A DNA stretch of 64,000 bases from Notolepis coatsorum (taxonomy: Eukaryota; Chordata; Actinopteri; Aulopiformes; Paralepididae). The translations under genes and the position numbers were made by a program. The stretch lies in NCBI GenBank assembly GCA_963971535.1, contig OZ020591.1:18832877-18896876 (forward strand), given 5' to 3'. Positions 43,511 through 55,299 of this stretch are shown piece after piece. Each line of letters opens with the position of its first letter. Position 1 is the first letter of the stretch. Under the pieces are notes generated by a model that did not search any database, was not told the origin of the DNA, and saw only the letters and a program-made list of their open reading frames with translations.

Positions 43511-46059
43511 CCTGCTCACAACTATCCTCCACAACAGCCAGGTTTTCGTCACTGCCAACATCAATAATGTTGCAGCAGGACTTGATGTGGTCCACCAGGA
43601 GCTGCAGTGGAACGGCTGCTCCACACTTCTGGCACGTCTCTTTACGCATGAAGTTGAATGCTTCATCAGTTAGGAGCAGTGGCGTTGTGTCGAGTTCTTC
43701 CTGCACTGGAGCTATGTAGAAAGTACACCGATTCCCCCGGTTTGCAGCCTTTAACATCTTCCCCGTGTAGCCAGTATCATCTGGTTCCACAAGGGAGAGT
43801 TTGCGTGTACCCCATTCACCTATAGAGAACATTTCAATGGAAAATAAATCCCAATGGCTTGATGGATAAATTAACTTGTTTATTTAAAAAAAAAAAAAGT
43901 TTAGTTAGACATGACCAGACCTACATTAATTCATAACAGAGAATGGCATGCCACAATATATTAAACAAATGAAAAGAGCAATTCACAGCTCTATTTGGGG
44001 AGCAACTAGTCAAAATAAAAGCTGACACTATTTAAAATAGTATCACAAAGTTATGCAAACCTGCTGGTTTGTAAAGCAGCCAGCCACCAGTTACTTTATC
44101 CAGTTTGGGGAATAAACCATTGAGTGTATGACATAACTGTAAGAAAAACAGTAACACAAAACAGTTTTAGTTAAAAAAGCCAACCGTTCACAATTAATAA
44201 ACATTAATTCCTTCTGAAAGCTGCTGAGATGAAAGCTCATTGTACTAGCATGTCAGTCTTACTTTGATGCATTAAAGCTTAATGTTAATGTTAACCCTCA
44301 TGTTGTGTTAGGAATTGGCACCACTGCCCGTTGTTAGCGGGTCAATGTTGACCCGGGGTCTAACTCAGTCCTGACTCCTGACCACTAAAAAGAAAGGAGT
44401 ATCACTCAATATAGTTAATTATTATTAAGATGAAAATTATTTATAATTATTTTTATTTTATAATTATTTTTAAGATGAAAATGAGGTTGTTCAATCATAA
44501 TATACTAAATGTGAAACCCATAGATAATGTTTTCTGACTATAGAACAATATTAGAATATAACTACTGAAAAAAAGTTTAGTATATTTATTATTATTTTAT
44601 TTATTTATATTTAGTATTTTTATAGTATAGTTTTACCTTGCCGGGTCAAGAATGACCGTAACACCACAGTCGTACCTTTTTTTCTGCAGATACCTTCAGA
44701 ATTTTCAAAATGGTGAAACATAGTTTTGCTGTGCTTATATATGTGTTGTGGAGGATATCATAAAGCCTTGTTCTAATAAAATCAACTACATGGTAGTTAT
44801 TACATATTATAACCTTGAAACGGGTCGCTGGAGACCCTAACACCACAGGGTTGGGCATAGGTCACCCAATATTTAAGATTCACTCATTATCTTTTCATCG
44901 TCATGCCAGTTTAAACTCAGAGGAGATAGCTCACTGCCAGAGTAGGTTTTTTCCAGTCAGTTGCACTAAATAGTTGTCAGTTTTAGTTGCCACATCTCAA
45001 ATAGGAGTGGTGTAGGACTAATTAACAGAATTATTCATATGTTACGTACAACTACCCTAACTCATCCATAGCATGCTTACCTCATTGTGTGTTGTGCTCT
45101 CATCTAAATTTGTAGTCCTGCGGCCTAACCCCGCCTGCAAGTGAACTTGTACCTCTGCCGCTGTTGGAGTTTTTTCATATGCCTTTGGCAACAGGTAGAA
45201 CGTCACTTCCAGGGGTTTAGGTCTCTTGGCCGGAACAAGAGTCGCTGCAGGAAACCGCCTCTTCCCCTTTGCCTTGGTGAACATACCTGGAAAGGATCTG
45301 TGTAAAATAATAAATAAATAAAGAAGTATGTGTAGAGAACATCAAATATCACAATATTTTGTACCTAATACCTTCATAAAGATATTACGACGAGATTGTA
45401 GTGTAGACTATTGGTGCTTTCACAAAATATTTACACAATGAGATGTTTGATGAATAATCATCAATCAGTAATGTGGATATAATGACTATGAGGAAAATAA
45501 TAGAACAGCTAGAACAGTCTGATGAGTTCAGAAATTACATAATTTAACTGTAATACAACCTTTAAAACTTGGAAAATTATTATTATTATTATTATTACTA
45601 CAATATCTAGACTCAAATCAAGATGTCGATAAATCGATATATTGCCCAGCCTTAGATAAAATGTGATATACATAAATATATATAATTACTAATACTATAT
45701 CAGTTTTTATCTGATCAAGTTACTGTACAGAATCTAATTATGAACCTTGTCATTTCCATTGTTAGAGAACTTGAACTTGAAGGTCTTGGTGGCTGATGGT
45801 CTGGCCTCTCATTCTGGCCTCCTGGCCTCTGTTCCCTGCAGGATTGTTTCCAAAAACAATCAGTCAACACAGCCTGTAATTGTTAAGTTAACAAAATAAT
45901 CTATGTGCACATAAGTGTAGTTTTAACACTTCACCTTATTTCCTGACTGGGGCAAGGGACGCTGCCACTAGCAGCACTAGCTGCAGCCCCTCCTCTTTCA
46001 GAGGGGCTGATTAAGGACATCAAGCGCCTTACTGAGCGCAGAATCTCAGCATTACTATC
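43511..46059 (-). pseudogene. G2E3-like (G2/M E3 ubiquitin ligase-like) gene, N-terminal exons
   Basis: Five minus-strand exons with good splice sites join in phase: 46059-45935, 45835-45746, 45297-45081, 44136-44061, 43820-43511. The protein begins in mid-frame (SNAEILRSVRRLMSLISPSERGG). It has a serine/proline-rich piece leading to EMTRSFPGMFTKAKGKRR, then KPLEVTFYLLPKAYEKTP ... AGLGRRTTNL, then FPKLDKVTGGWLLYKPAG, then RKLSLVEPDDTGYTGKMLK. A putative zinc-binding module CQKCGAAVPLQLLVDHIKSC follows. I recognise this as the N-terminal half of a family annotated in fish as G2/M-phase-specific E3 ubiquitin ligase-like, which normally ends in a HECT domain. The start exon and the HECT exons are not seen; an L1 fragment begins soon after. 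I typed it as a pseudogene because it looks incomplete, although every visible exon is open. Confidence 0.65.
44137..45080. other. Intron of the G2E3-like gene
   Basis: AT-rich intron between exons 3 and 4. It contains a pair of phrases gacccggggtct (44350) and gggtcaagaatgaccgtaacaccaca (44642) that read like the common fish element carrying 'gggtc...accctaacaccac' (again at 44822-44850), possibly a small MITE. Boundaries not resolved. Confidence 0.4.
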
Positions 46060-46063
46060 CTGT

Positions 46064-46278
46064 TAACACAAATATGGCACAGAAAAACATCACACGCTGA
46101 ATTGAAATATTACTGAACTATTATGAATTAACTGAATTACTTTACTGAACTAACATTAACATGTTAAATTCAATGCAGGGCTTTTTTGTAAGAGAGATTG
46201 TATACAGTCACAGTGTAGCACTTCTTCTTTTATTTATGAATTTTTTTCCGGCAGTGTAAACGCAACATGGCGTACTGT
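46064..46278. other. Breakpoint region between G2E3-like exons and right arm
   Basis: No coding exon is recognised. Homology to the left arm stops at about 46279, inside transposase exon 2 (near the text GVSRRT), so the right arm is truncated here. The left part contains the acceptor tgttaacag of the first visible G2E3-like exon. Confidence 0.5.
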
Positions 46279-46300
46279 GCGTCTTGAAACCCCCAAAAGT

Positions 46301-46305
46301 GCAGC

Positions 46306-46383
<78 letters not shown>

Positions 46384-46386
46384 TAC
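46301..46386. repeat. (AAT)n microsatellite within transposase exon 2 of right arm
   Basis: About 28 aat units, with flanking acttgttatgcat, separate cctttt...ctccatcc text from agctgcacttttggggg; the left arm reads catgcatagctgcactt without interruption (about 37922). The inserted block is therefore later than the duplication. Confidence 0.93.
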
Positions 46387-46574
46387 TTGTTATGCATGGG
46401 ATGGACAGATTGAGCTCCAAAAGGCTGTGAATGTACTCTCGTCGTCCAACTGGTCCTTGCTCAAATTGCACAGTTTTAATGTATTGCTTACTTTTTTCTT
46501 TTTCCACATTTATAAGTCTATGGAGCTCTCTCATGGCATCTAACACAGGCAGAGAAACAGCTACCTGCCTGGAC

Positions 46575-47836
46575 GCGTGAATACTTAAAGCAACTAACAT
46601 GTGCTTCCGCATTGCTCTGATTGGCCAACGCTGGCCAGCGCTCTCCTTCGTGAATACCAGCCGCTCTACGCTCGTTCCCTAGAACGAAAACAGAAAGCCG
46701 CCATCTTTAATCTCTCACATAGGATTTCATTCGCAGCAGGAACAAGTGCAATAAACAAAAAAGGATACAGTCACTGTGTATTCTGCCTCATTTATTGATG
46801 AATAGGAAGTACTTGAGGTCGTTGTTAAATACGTGTGTTTTAATAAACAGTATAACTGTAAAAGTAATGTTGAATTGTCATGTCGTGTCGCTAAACTAGA
46901 CAAAGAGGTTTGAAAATACGAGCGTCTTGCGAGAGCGGCGGGGTTTGGCGTGTAATGACTAGCGATGAATTACGTGTTTTAAATATGTTGCGACCGTCGG
47001 ATTGTTGTTAAAAACGGAGGGATACTAGCTAAGGTGTGGGGGAGTTGGCGTATATAAGTTGATTGCTTTAAAAACTGAGAGAAATGTCGTATTTACGCTG
47101 TTTAAAACGGGGTGATGGGCGAAAATCTTTGGTTTTAGCTTAACGTATGGGGTGGAGTTCAATTCGCGAGCGGGTAAGGGGCCTACGTAATGTTTAAAGA
47201 ACAAGATCTAAGGTTATGTGGAATTTACAAATACACATGTGAAGAAAGATTTTGAAAAGATGTTTTAATTTTCTGTTAAATTAGATAAGTTGCCGGTGAG
47301 GTAACGTTAGAGTGACGCGGTGGGTAGGTGGGGGGGGGGGGGCTGTACAGCGGAGGTGGGGGGGGGGGCACTGTACATTTGGTGCTCAAGTGCAACATCC
47401 CTATATACTATATACTCATGTACCATGTTCTACAGTAAGTGGGGAGTGTAAACATTTATAGTTAAAGACAGTAGAGCTCGAGTACTTTTCGATAGGGCTT
47501 TGATTCAAACCGGTGCATGAGATGGGGTTCTATATGTAGAACATGGTACAGTAAGTGGGGAGTGTAAACAGTGATGCAAACCCCCTCACTGTACAGTGAT
47601 TCAAACCCCCTCAATGTACAGTTTCTGCACATTGATGCTTTATACTAGTGCAAGACAGTTTCGATAGGGCTTTGAATCAAACCCCCTCCCTCAATGTACA
47701 GTTTAACATTACATTTCCGCGAGTAGGCTCGCTTGCGTTACCGGCGTGCGGGCAAAACGAGCGTAGCGTCACGTGGGGTCAGTGGGCCAATCAGAGCAAT
47801 GCAGAAGGACATGTTAGTTGCCGAAAGTATTCACGC
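46575..47836. mobile_element. MULE-like non-autonomous element with 9-bp TSD
   Basis: Terminal inverted repeats of about 52 bp begin gcgtgaatactt (46575) and end aagtattcacgc (47836), with gcaactaacatg and gcattgctctgattggcc conserved in both. The flanks tgcctggac (46566-46574 and 47837-47845) are identical 9-bp duplications. Nine bases and long TIRs fit Mutator-like elements, but other superfamilies with 8-9 bp duplications are possible. The interior is GC-rich at the ends, has G-runs at about 47329-47369, and LINE-A-like gtacagt phrases around 47590-47700. No transposase frame was found. Confidence 0.85.
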
Positions 47837-48509
47837 TGCCTGGACATAGCATTTAAGAAGACCAATTCTTGTGTGCAAATAAATTCTAAGTAGTCCAAAC
47901 TCCAAATCCAAAGGCAATTGTCCAACTATATGCTATAAACGAGAGTAGACGTCCCAAAATATGATCAAGCAGTAGTTCCTGAGAGAGGAAAATTAGAAGG
48001 AAGGAAATCAAGTGAATTAGTGTAGTGAACATCATTGAAGATTTAAAGGCTTAATTTGCCAAGATTTTAAATGCAGTTTCAGGACTCTACATTTCAAGTT
48101 CCTTTAATAGTTGTCATACAGAAGTACAGAATACTTTTATACAAAATGCTTCTTTCTGTTACGCTCCAGAGACTGTGCTAGACAAAAGATAAGTATGAAA
48201 TAAAATAAAATAGTATAGCATGTAAAAATAGAAGTAATAGAAGTCACGTACGTAGACACAGTGTTCAGTATATATACATATGTACAATGTTCGATGCAGA
48301 ATAGAGTAACCGAGTTACCATACAATATACTATGCAATATACTGATATACAATACTATACAGTGCAAAGCAGAAATGGGATGAGGTACAATTCAGGTACA
48401 ATTACAGTAAGGTGTGTACTGAGGTATGGGTTGTAGTGTAGTGTAGTGGTATGGGTTTGTCTTTTCATGCCAATTTCATGCCACTACAATATCTTTATCA
48501 CTAAATCAC

Positions 48510-49170
48510 CAATCTCTTTTTTAGACTCTTTTTGTATCACAAACAGTACTGTATTTGTAAATCTGGTATGTCATAAATGTATAGATGTAGCAGTACTGTC
48601 TATCTGTATGTCATGTATGTCATATGTTATGATGAAATGAAAATGGGGGACCCTGATGTAATCAAGACGAAAGTCTTTCTCTGGTCTGCATCCCCTTAAC
48701 AATTGTGTGTATTGAGCCGTACTGTATTGTACCCATTCTGCAATCTGTTAATAAAGTTTTCAATCAATTCCTTTATCATTGTAAAGGTGTCTCAAAGTAA
48801 ATGATCTGAAATGTTCTGAATAAATGAATGAATGATGATTGAATGAATCAATGAAAACTTTATTTAACAGATTGCAGAATGGGTACAAAACAGTACGGCT
48901 CAATACACACAATTGTTAAGGAGATGCAGACCGAGAAAGACTTTTGTCTTGTTTACATCAGGGTCCCCCATTTTCAATTCATAGTGACATTTATGACATA
49001 CACAACATACATGACATTTATGGCATAGGGACATACATAGGTATTTAGTACCGTTACATTTGTGACATATACGATATGCAAATATACAGTACTGTTACCG
49101 ATAGATCCTGACAGAGTATATGATGGGGAGGAGACTGTACATTAGGAGGGGGTGGGTGGGAGAGAAATAT
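48510..49170. mobile_element. Two LINE-A 3' fragments in intron 1 of right arm
   Basis: 48510-48770 is plus-strand and 48835-49170 minus-strand LINE-A 3' sequence, mirroring 36767-37425 with the same unique spacer (caaagtaaatgatctgaaat...). They confirm that the arms are copies of one already-invaded locus. Confidence 0.88.
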
Positions 49171-49499
49171 TCATACGGCGGGGAGATAAATACATGCGGT
49201 GGGGAGGAGACTGTGTACACCGCCCCCCACGCACACACAAAATGACATGGTAACGTCGTGATTCATTTGAATGATAACTACATAACTACGGAGGCACACA
49301 ACTCAAGGCTACATCACTCATTTAGCTAGCTAATGTAAGATACAAATGCTGTCGAGCCCTAAACAGTACACAACAATAAACAATAAACGGCACCTACCGG
49401 AGCATTTGTTCCGTCCGCCATCTTCTTATTCTTTCTGCTGGAACCAGCGTGTGCTTGTTGTGCTGGAGCCAGCGTGTGAGTGTTGTGATCACATGACTG

Positions 49500-49992
49500 A
49501 CAAAGCCGTGCAGTGATAGGCCAGAAGTCAGTTCGATCACATCCAGCTCGATTGCTTTATCCTGTCTGGGTAACCCGGATGTTGGGGGTTTTTACGTCGA
49601 AATCCACACACCGCAATTTTTGACATTGAATTATATACACCGCAATTATGCATCGAATTTTTTAATGAACACTGCATTTTTACATTGAATTTTTATTATG
49701 CATTTTAATTTTTTTATTAACACTGCATTTTTTGTTAAACTCTGAGCAAAAAAATTCAGATACATGATTTTCAAAGTATTTATTTGCAATGCTATAAATT
49801 CGGTGTCTGAAGCTATAAATTCGGTGTCTGAAACTATAAATGCGGCATCTGAAACTATAAATGCAGTGTCTGAAAAAATTCAGATACATGTTTTCAAAGT
49901 TATTATACATGTTTTCAAAGTAATTATTTTCAATGCTATAAATGCGGTGTCTGATTAAATTCAAATACTTATGGCACTCATTTGCTTCCATA
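49500..49992 (-). repeat. Subterminal repeat region, right arm
   Basis: The mirror of 34405-34870. It has five ctataaat[t/g]c[g/a]gtgtctga-type units (about 49793-49952) and the same AT-rich paired motifs. It lacks the LINE-A insertion found in the left arm. Confidence 0.75.
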
Positions 49993-50404
49993 AAAGTGGG
50001 CTTGTATAGAGCGTATAGGGCTATAAAGGCACTGCATTATATTTATTTTCATCTTATTAGTTTCTATCTTATTTCCCATTTGATTGTCATTTTTTTTTTT
50101 TTTTTTTTGATCAAATATTTTTATTTTCTTTTCTTTTTTCCAACATGAAACAAAACATATCACAATACAACAACAACAATACATAAAAAGACTTACTCAA
50201 CACCACATGACAAGACAACTACTGATACAACTGTACAGTGATCATCCTAACATGGACACTCGCTCGTTCTCTTCCCCCCCCCCCCTCCCCCCGCTCACCC
50301 CAGGACCTCAACATGAGTCACACTCATAATACATCACAATACATCACTCAGCAAAAAAAAAAAAAAAAAAAAAAAAACAAGAATCTAAACAAACATTTCC
50401 AAAC

Positions 50405-53400
50405 TTATATGCGTTCCCTCAACTTTGCCACTGTAGCCAACCAAATTACGATATCAGATTCCCTAACCCCTATAACACGTGCCGTGGATATCTCCAAATA
50501 GATCACGTCAAGGTAGGTGAGAAACCATACCTTTGGACAGAGTCTATCTGGATGAAACCAACGTGAGGCAATCAATTTTTTTGCGGCTGTGAGGCCGGCC
50601 AAAATTAGTTTTTTCACCTGTATAGAGGTCGGTAATTTAGAGAGATCATTCAGTAATAGTACAGAAGGAGATACAGGTATGGTTAGAGAGAAAATGTCTG
50701 AGAGCTGATATGTAACATTTTCCCAAAAAATCACAACAGGAGGGCATTCCCAGTACATATGCATAAATGTACCTGTGGCGCCACTTGGACACAAGGTACA
50801 CAGAGAGTCAGGTCTGAGACCCATTGAATTCAATCGTCTAGGGGTTAAATAAGTCCTGTGAATAAAATTCAGATGAATCTGTTGGTGATCTGGGTTGTGT
50901 GAGGATAACCGAACATTTTCCCAGACTGCATCCCAATCAAAATCTACATCCAACTCCGGAACATCCTTTCTCCAAATCGTATCCAGGGGGAGCTCTTTAT
51001 ACGAGGTCATGAGTAAATGGCGATAAAAGTCAGAGACAAAGCCTCTCGATGTCTCCTTGTCATAAAAGAACTTGTGAAAGCGGTGATGCACTAGTGGAGC
51101 ATCCCATGGCACGCCATGAGCCTTCAGAGCTGCTCTTATTTGTAAATAAAAGAAAAAGGAGGTTCCGGGGAGATCATATCCGTTGGATATATCCTGGAAA
51201 GATCGGAGGCCAGAGTTATCAAAGATATCCCCCAATGTGTGGATACCTTTCTTTTCCCATCTAGGGTACCTAATAGGTTGTTGTTCAATAAGGAGAAGAT
51301 TGTTATTAAATAGAGGGGAATGCGTGTGCCATTGATGGCGGTTTGTACCCACTTTCTGAGTGTCACGCCAAGTTTGGATCACATGTGTGATTAAAGGGCC
51401 AAATCTTAATTTACATTGTTTAATTGATATGTTGGTATACACAATATCCTGAAGTCTATATGGGGACACCAACTTCTCCTCCAATGGTCGCCAAGATACA
51501 GCTGCTTGAGCATCAAACCAAGTGATCAAAGGTCTCAGAGAGAAAGCCTGAAAATAATATTTAAAGTCTGGAAATGCTAAGCCCCCATCGAGTTTACTCC
51601 TTTGGGCAGTTGATCTCTTCAAGCGCGGGCGTTTATTGTTCCAAACGAATTTATACGAGGCAGAGTGCAATTTCTGCCAGTAACCAACAGGAGGAGGTAA
51701 CGGGAGCATGGAGCTGATAAAGTTAATTCTGGGTAAAATATTCATTTTAATTATTGACGCACGGGCCTGTAATGAATTTTTTAATTTGGACCATCTGTTA
51801 AAGTCATTCGTAATCCTGTCACCCAAGCTGGAGTAATTATACCTTACCGTCTGGCCTATAGTGGGGAATATTTCAATCCCGAGACATTTAAAGTGCTCCA
51901 CCATAAGCATGTTTGCCGGTAAGATGGTAGCCTTCGCAGGCTCATTAAGTGGAAGAAAAGCAGATTTTGGCCAGTTGATCTTAAAGCCGGACAGGCTGCC
52001 GAATTCATCTATCACGCCGAGCAGATGAGGTAGAGAGATGGAGGGATTTTGCATAAACAGGAGTACATCATCTGCGTATAAGCTAATATGATGATGTGTG
52101 CCCTGAATTGAAATAGGAGACATAATTTGGGATTGTCTTATGTATTGAGCTAGGGGTTCGAGGGATAAAGCGAAGAGTCCGGGACTAAGAGGACAACCCT
52201 GTCTAGAAGAACGCGAGACAGAGAAGAGTGGCGAACAGAACTTTCCCGTTAAGATCATGGCCGAAGGCTCAGTGTATAATACTTTGATCATATGAATGAA
52301 ACCCTCACCCAACCCCATCCTTCTGAGAACTGCCCATAAGTAAGACCACTCCAATCTGTCAAATGCCTTCATTGCGTCCAAGGATATGACCGCTGTAGGG
52401 GCTGCAATATCCTTGCTGGCATTGATCACGTGCAGTAACCGTCTGATGTTGTCAGTAACCAGGCGGCCTCTTATGAAGCCGGTCTGATCAGGGTGAACTA
52501 GAGATGTCATGTGCTTTTGAAGTCTGGTGGCTAGAACCTTGGCATATAGCTTAAGATCGGCTCCGAGGAGACTTAGGGGCCTGTAGCTGCCACATTCGGT
52601 GGGGTCCTTATCCTTCTTGAGTAAAACAGATATAAGCGCCATATTGACATCTCTAGAAAAATTGCCCTCTTTGATTGAGTGTAAGATCATTGAGAGTAAT
52701 AAGGGGCCGAGTACATCCCAGAATGCAAGATAGAGTTCCGGTGGAATGCCGTCCCATCCGGGAGCCTTGCCCCGTTGCATATCCGCAATCGCCTCTCTTA
52801 AGTTCAACCAGCGTGATAGGTGCAGCTAACAACCTAGCACTATCTTCTGAGATCTGTGGTAGATTGATTTGATCAAGAAAATCCTCCAGCTTGGTATGAT
52901 CAAAGACCACCTCTGACTTGTACAGATTGGAATAAAAACAACGAAATGTATCATTAATCTTTTTTGGGTTGGTGGTTACCTCCCCCTGTTGGTTCTTAAT
53001 GGAAGGGATATCCGCAAATTGCTCACTGGCACGTATCTTCATAGCTAATAGGTGACTAGGCCTGGAGGCGTGAAAGTAGTAGTGCTGTCTTGTTCTGTGC
53101 ATCTGAAATTCAGATTGTTGTCTTAAAATAGAGTTAATCTCTTTTTTCACTACCTTAATTTGAAGCTCCAGTCGATTAGAGTAGTTGTGCTGCAAGGAAG
53201 AGATCAACATGGCTTGAAGCTTTTCCAGTTCCTCTAGCTTGGAGAGACGTCCCTTGCGGAGATTAGATGCAAAGAGAGTAGTGTTACTTCTGATAAATCC
53301 CTTAACCGAATTCCATAGGATTCTGGGGTCCTGTACAGAGCCAACATTAAACTGTAGGAATTCAGTGAGCTTCTCTTTAAATTGCAAGTTAAACTCTCCG

Positions 53401-54170
53401 TTTTTCAGAAGTGTTGAGTTAAAACGCCATCTAGGGGCACGGGATGTTATTTTACTGAGTGAACCTTTGAGGAGGATACCTTTGTGGTCTGAGAGTGCTA
53501 TGGGCACTAAGTCAACATCAAAGCTATCAAAGAGATGTGGGGAAGAAAAAACATAATCAATTCTGGAAGAGGTCTTATGTCTCGACGAGAAGAAGGAGTA
53601 ATCCCTCGCAGATGGGTTGAGCAAACGCCACATATCAATTACCCCTGTGTCCTTAGACCAGGCCTGTAGGGCTGTGGTAGCTTGCTTCTGATCAGAGTTT
53701 TCCGTGTGATTGGATCTATCGATCAATGGATCCCAAACTGCATTAAAATCAGCTCCTACTATTAAAGAGTAATCAGGTAGTTTCAACATAGCTGAAGTTA
53801 GTGCAGCATAAAAGTTAGCGTCATACAAATTAGGGGCGTATGCAGAAATCAGCGCAATTTTCCGGTTAGAGCATTCTATTTTAGCAATAGTGATTCGACC
53901 ATTTGCATCAGACCACACATCTAACAGTTTAATATTAAAATTTTTCTTCGCCACTATGGCTACCCCTCGGGTCTTGGTGCCAAAAGAAGAAGAACTTATG
54001 TTATGATAAAATTTATTTGCCAATTTTGCATTATCCGCCAATAAAAGATGAGTTTCACTCAGCAAAGCCAGATCCACTTGCTTCCTCTTTAGCCACATTA
54101 GTACACTTGTGCGTTTATGTGGTATATTGAGACCCCCTGTATTCCAGATCAGGATATTCAAATTAGCCAT
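50405..54170 (-). pseudogene. L1-beta ORF2 (APE endonuclease-RT), one frameshift
   Basis: The frame 54170-52653 encodes the endonuclease (LIWNTGGLN, LLSETHLL, YAPNLYD, GADFNAVWD, DYSFFSSRHKTSSRIDYVF, SDHKGIL) and linker. The frame 52807-50405 encodes RT (GKAPGWDGIPPELY, GSYRPLSLLGADLKLYAK, DQTGFIRGR, SLDAMKAFDRLEW, SRQGCPLSPGLFALSLEPLA and catalytic SLYADDVLLFM) and the C-terminus with CTLCPSGATGTFMHMYWEC. The frames change near 52795-52810 (around gaacttaagagaggc on the minus strand), the only lesion I see. Start chosen at MANLNIL. Its C-terminus matches the fragment at 23120-23524 closely. Confidence 0.9.
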
Positions 54171-54539
54171 AGTCTAAAAGGGATGCAGTCTGGTTGAATG
54201 TAATTCGTTTGGAGTAGAAAACTATAATAGATACATATTCACTTGTTAAGGTTCCATTGAGTACCGAGCGTGAGCGTGAAAACAAAAATAAAACAGAGCG
54301 AGTCGACTGAAAAGAAAAACAAAAAACACAATCCCCCATTCCCTCCCCCCTCCCCCCCACTACTATAACTTCTCCTATCCGGAGATTAAGCTGCATCCCA
54401 CCTGGTCGTCTGCAAACTAAAATGCAAACAGCCAGGTAAAAAGCAGACTTCCTTCTCAGTGGCTACACGCCACGCTCCCACAACAGTAACAAAAAAAAGT
54501 ATAATTAAATGCCTCTAAAAGGTAGAGAGGAGAAAAAAA

Positions 54540-54690
<151 letters not shown>

Positions 54691-54849
54691 ATTGTTAAAC
54701 CGTAGTGGTTTAATTAAGTTTAAACAAGTCAACACACACACCCACAACTGAATGATAACCAATGGGCAGCACATCCTGCAAACTGGGGAGGGCGCAACAT
54801 TGACTATTAGTCTGTTATTTCTTAAAGTATGCTCTTAAAACTCAGAGCA

Positions 54850-55130
54850 GAGGGTACCTGCCAATGTACAGTTTCCTCCCCCTCAAATGTATGTATTCTC
54901 CTGTATGTCATAAATGTATGGTTGCCACAGCACTATATATCTGCATGTAACAAATATTATGAATTAAGATTGAAAAAGAAAAAGAAAAAGAAAAAGAAAA
55001 AGGGGGGCCCTGATGTAAACAAGACCAGTCCTTATCTGTTCTGCATCCCATCAACAACCATTGGGCCATACTGCATTGTACCCACTCTGCAAACCGCCAG
55101 CAAAACCTCCAACCAATCAATCAAACCTTT
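54850..55130 (+). mobile_element. Diverged LINE-A 3' fragment within L1-beta
   Basis: Phrases gccaatgtacagtttcctcc, gaccctgatgtaaacaagac (here gccctgatgtaaacaagacc) and tgtacccactctgcaa identify a degraded LINE-A 3' UTR. A (gaaaaa)n expansion lies at 54972-55000. It is more diverged than other copies. Confidence 0.7.
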
Positions 55131-55299
55131 GCCTGCAGTTTGGGGGTAGTGCAATTAGTTTGCCGCACCGGGTGGGGGCGATGTGCATGAGTTCGTCCGC
55201 CATCACAGCGAGTTCAGAGTTCAACATGTAAATGAGCAGATAGTGACGCGTCTGGTCACCGACGCAGCCAGGTGCTGGGCGTGACGTTTAACTATAGTG

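Larger units (their letters stand above)
46279..49421 (-). pseudogene. IS3-like transposase gene, right arm, broken
   Basis: An inverted copy of the left-arm gene. Exon 1 is 49421-49398 (MADGTNAP, donor gtaggt). Exon 2 starts at 47978 after acceptor ctctctcag and is split by an insertion (46575-47836) before resuming at 46574. Lesions include a 2-base loss and an in-frame tag near 47945-47925, a missing block in the GRPRMVISPEYIHS region, and an (ATT)n microsatellite within the coding text (46301-46384). It ends at about 46279. Confidence 0.85.
34405..49992. mobile_element. 15.6-kb unit bounded by inverted IS3-like transposase copies
   Basis: The left end tatgaaagcaaatgagtgcc (34405) has its inverted counterpart at the right end (ggcactcatttgcttccata, to 49992), and the match then continues inward. 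The flanks aaagtgag (34397-34404) and aaagtggg (49993-50000) agree at 7 of 8 bases, as a target duplication would. The left flank is an L1 relic. The inverted arms are 34405-about 37960 and about 46279-49992. They share promoter region, exon 1, intron 1 with nested LINE-A pieces, and part of exon 2 of a transposase-like gene. Between the arms lie transposase exon 3, an L2-group LINE, an L1 fragment and G2E3-like exons. Whether the unit ever moved as a whole is inference. Confidence 0.6.
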
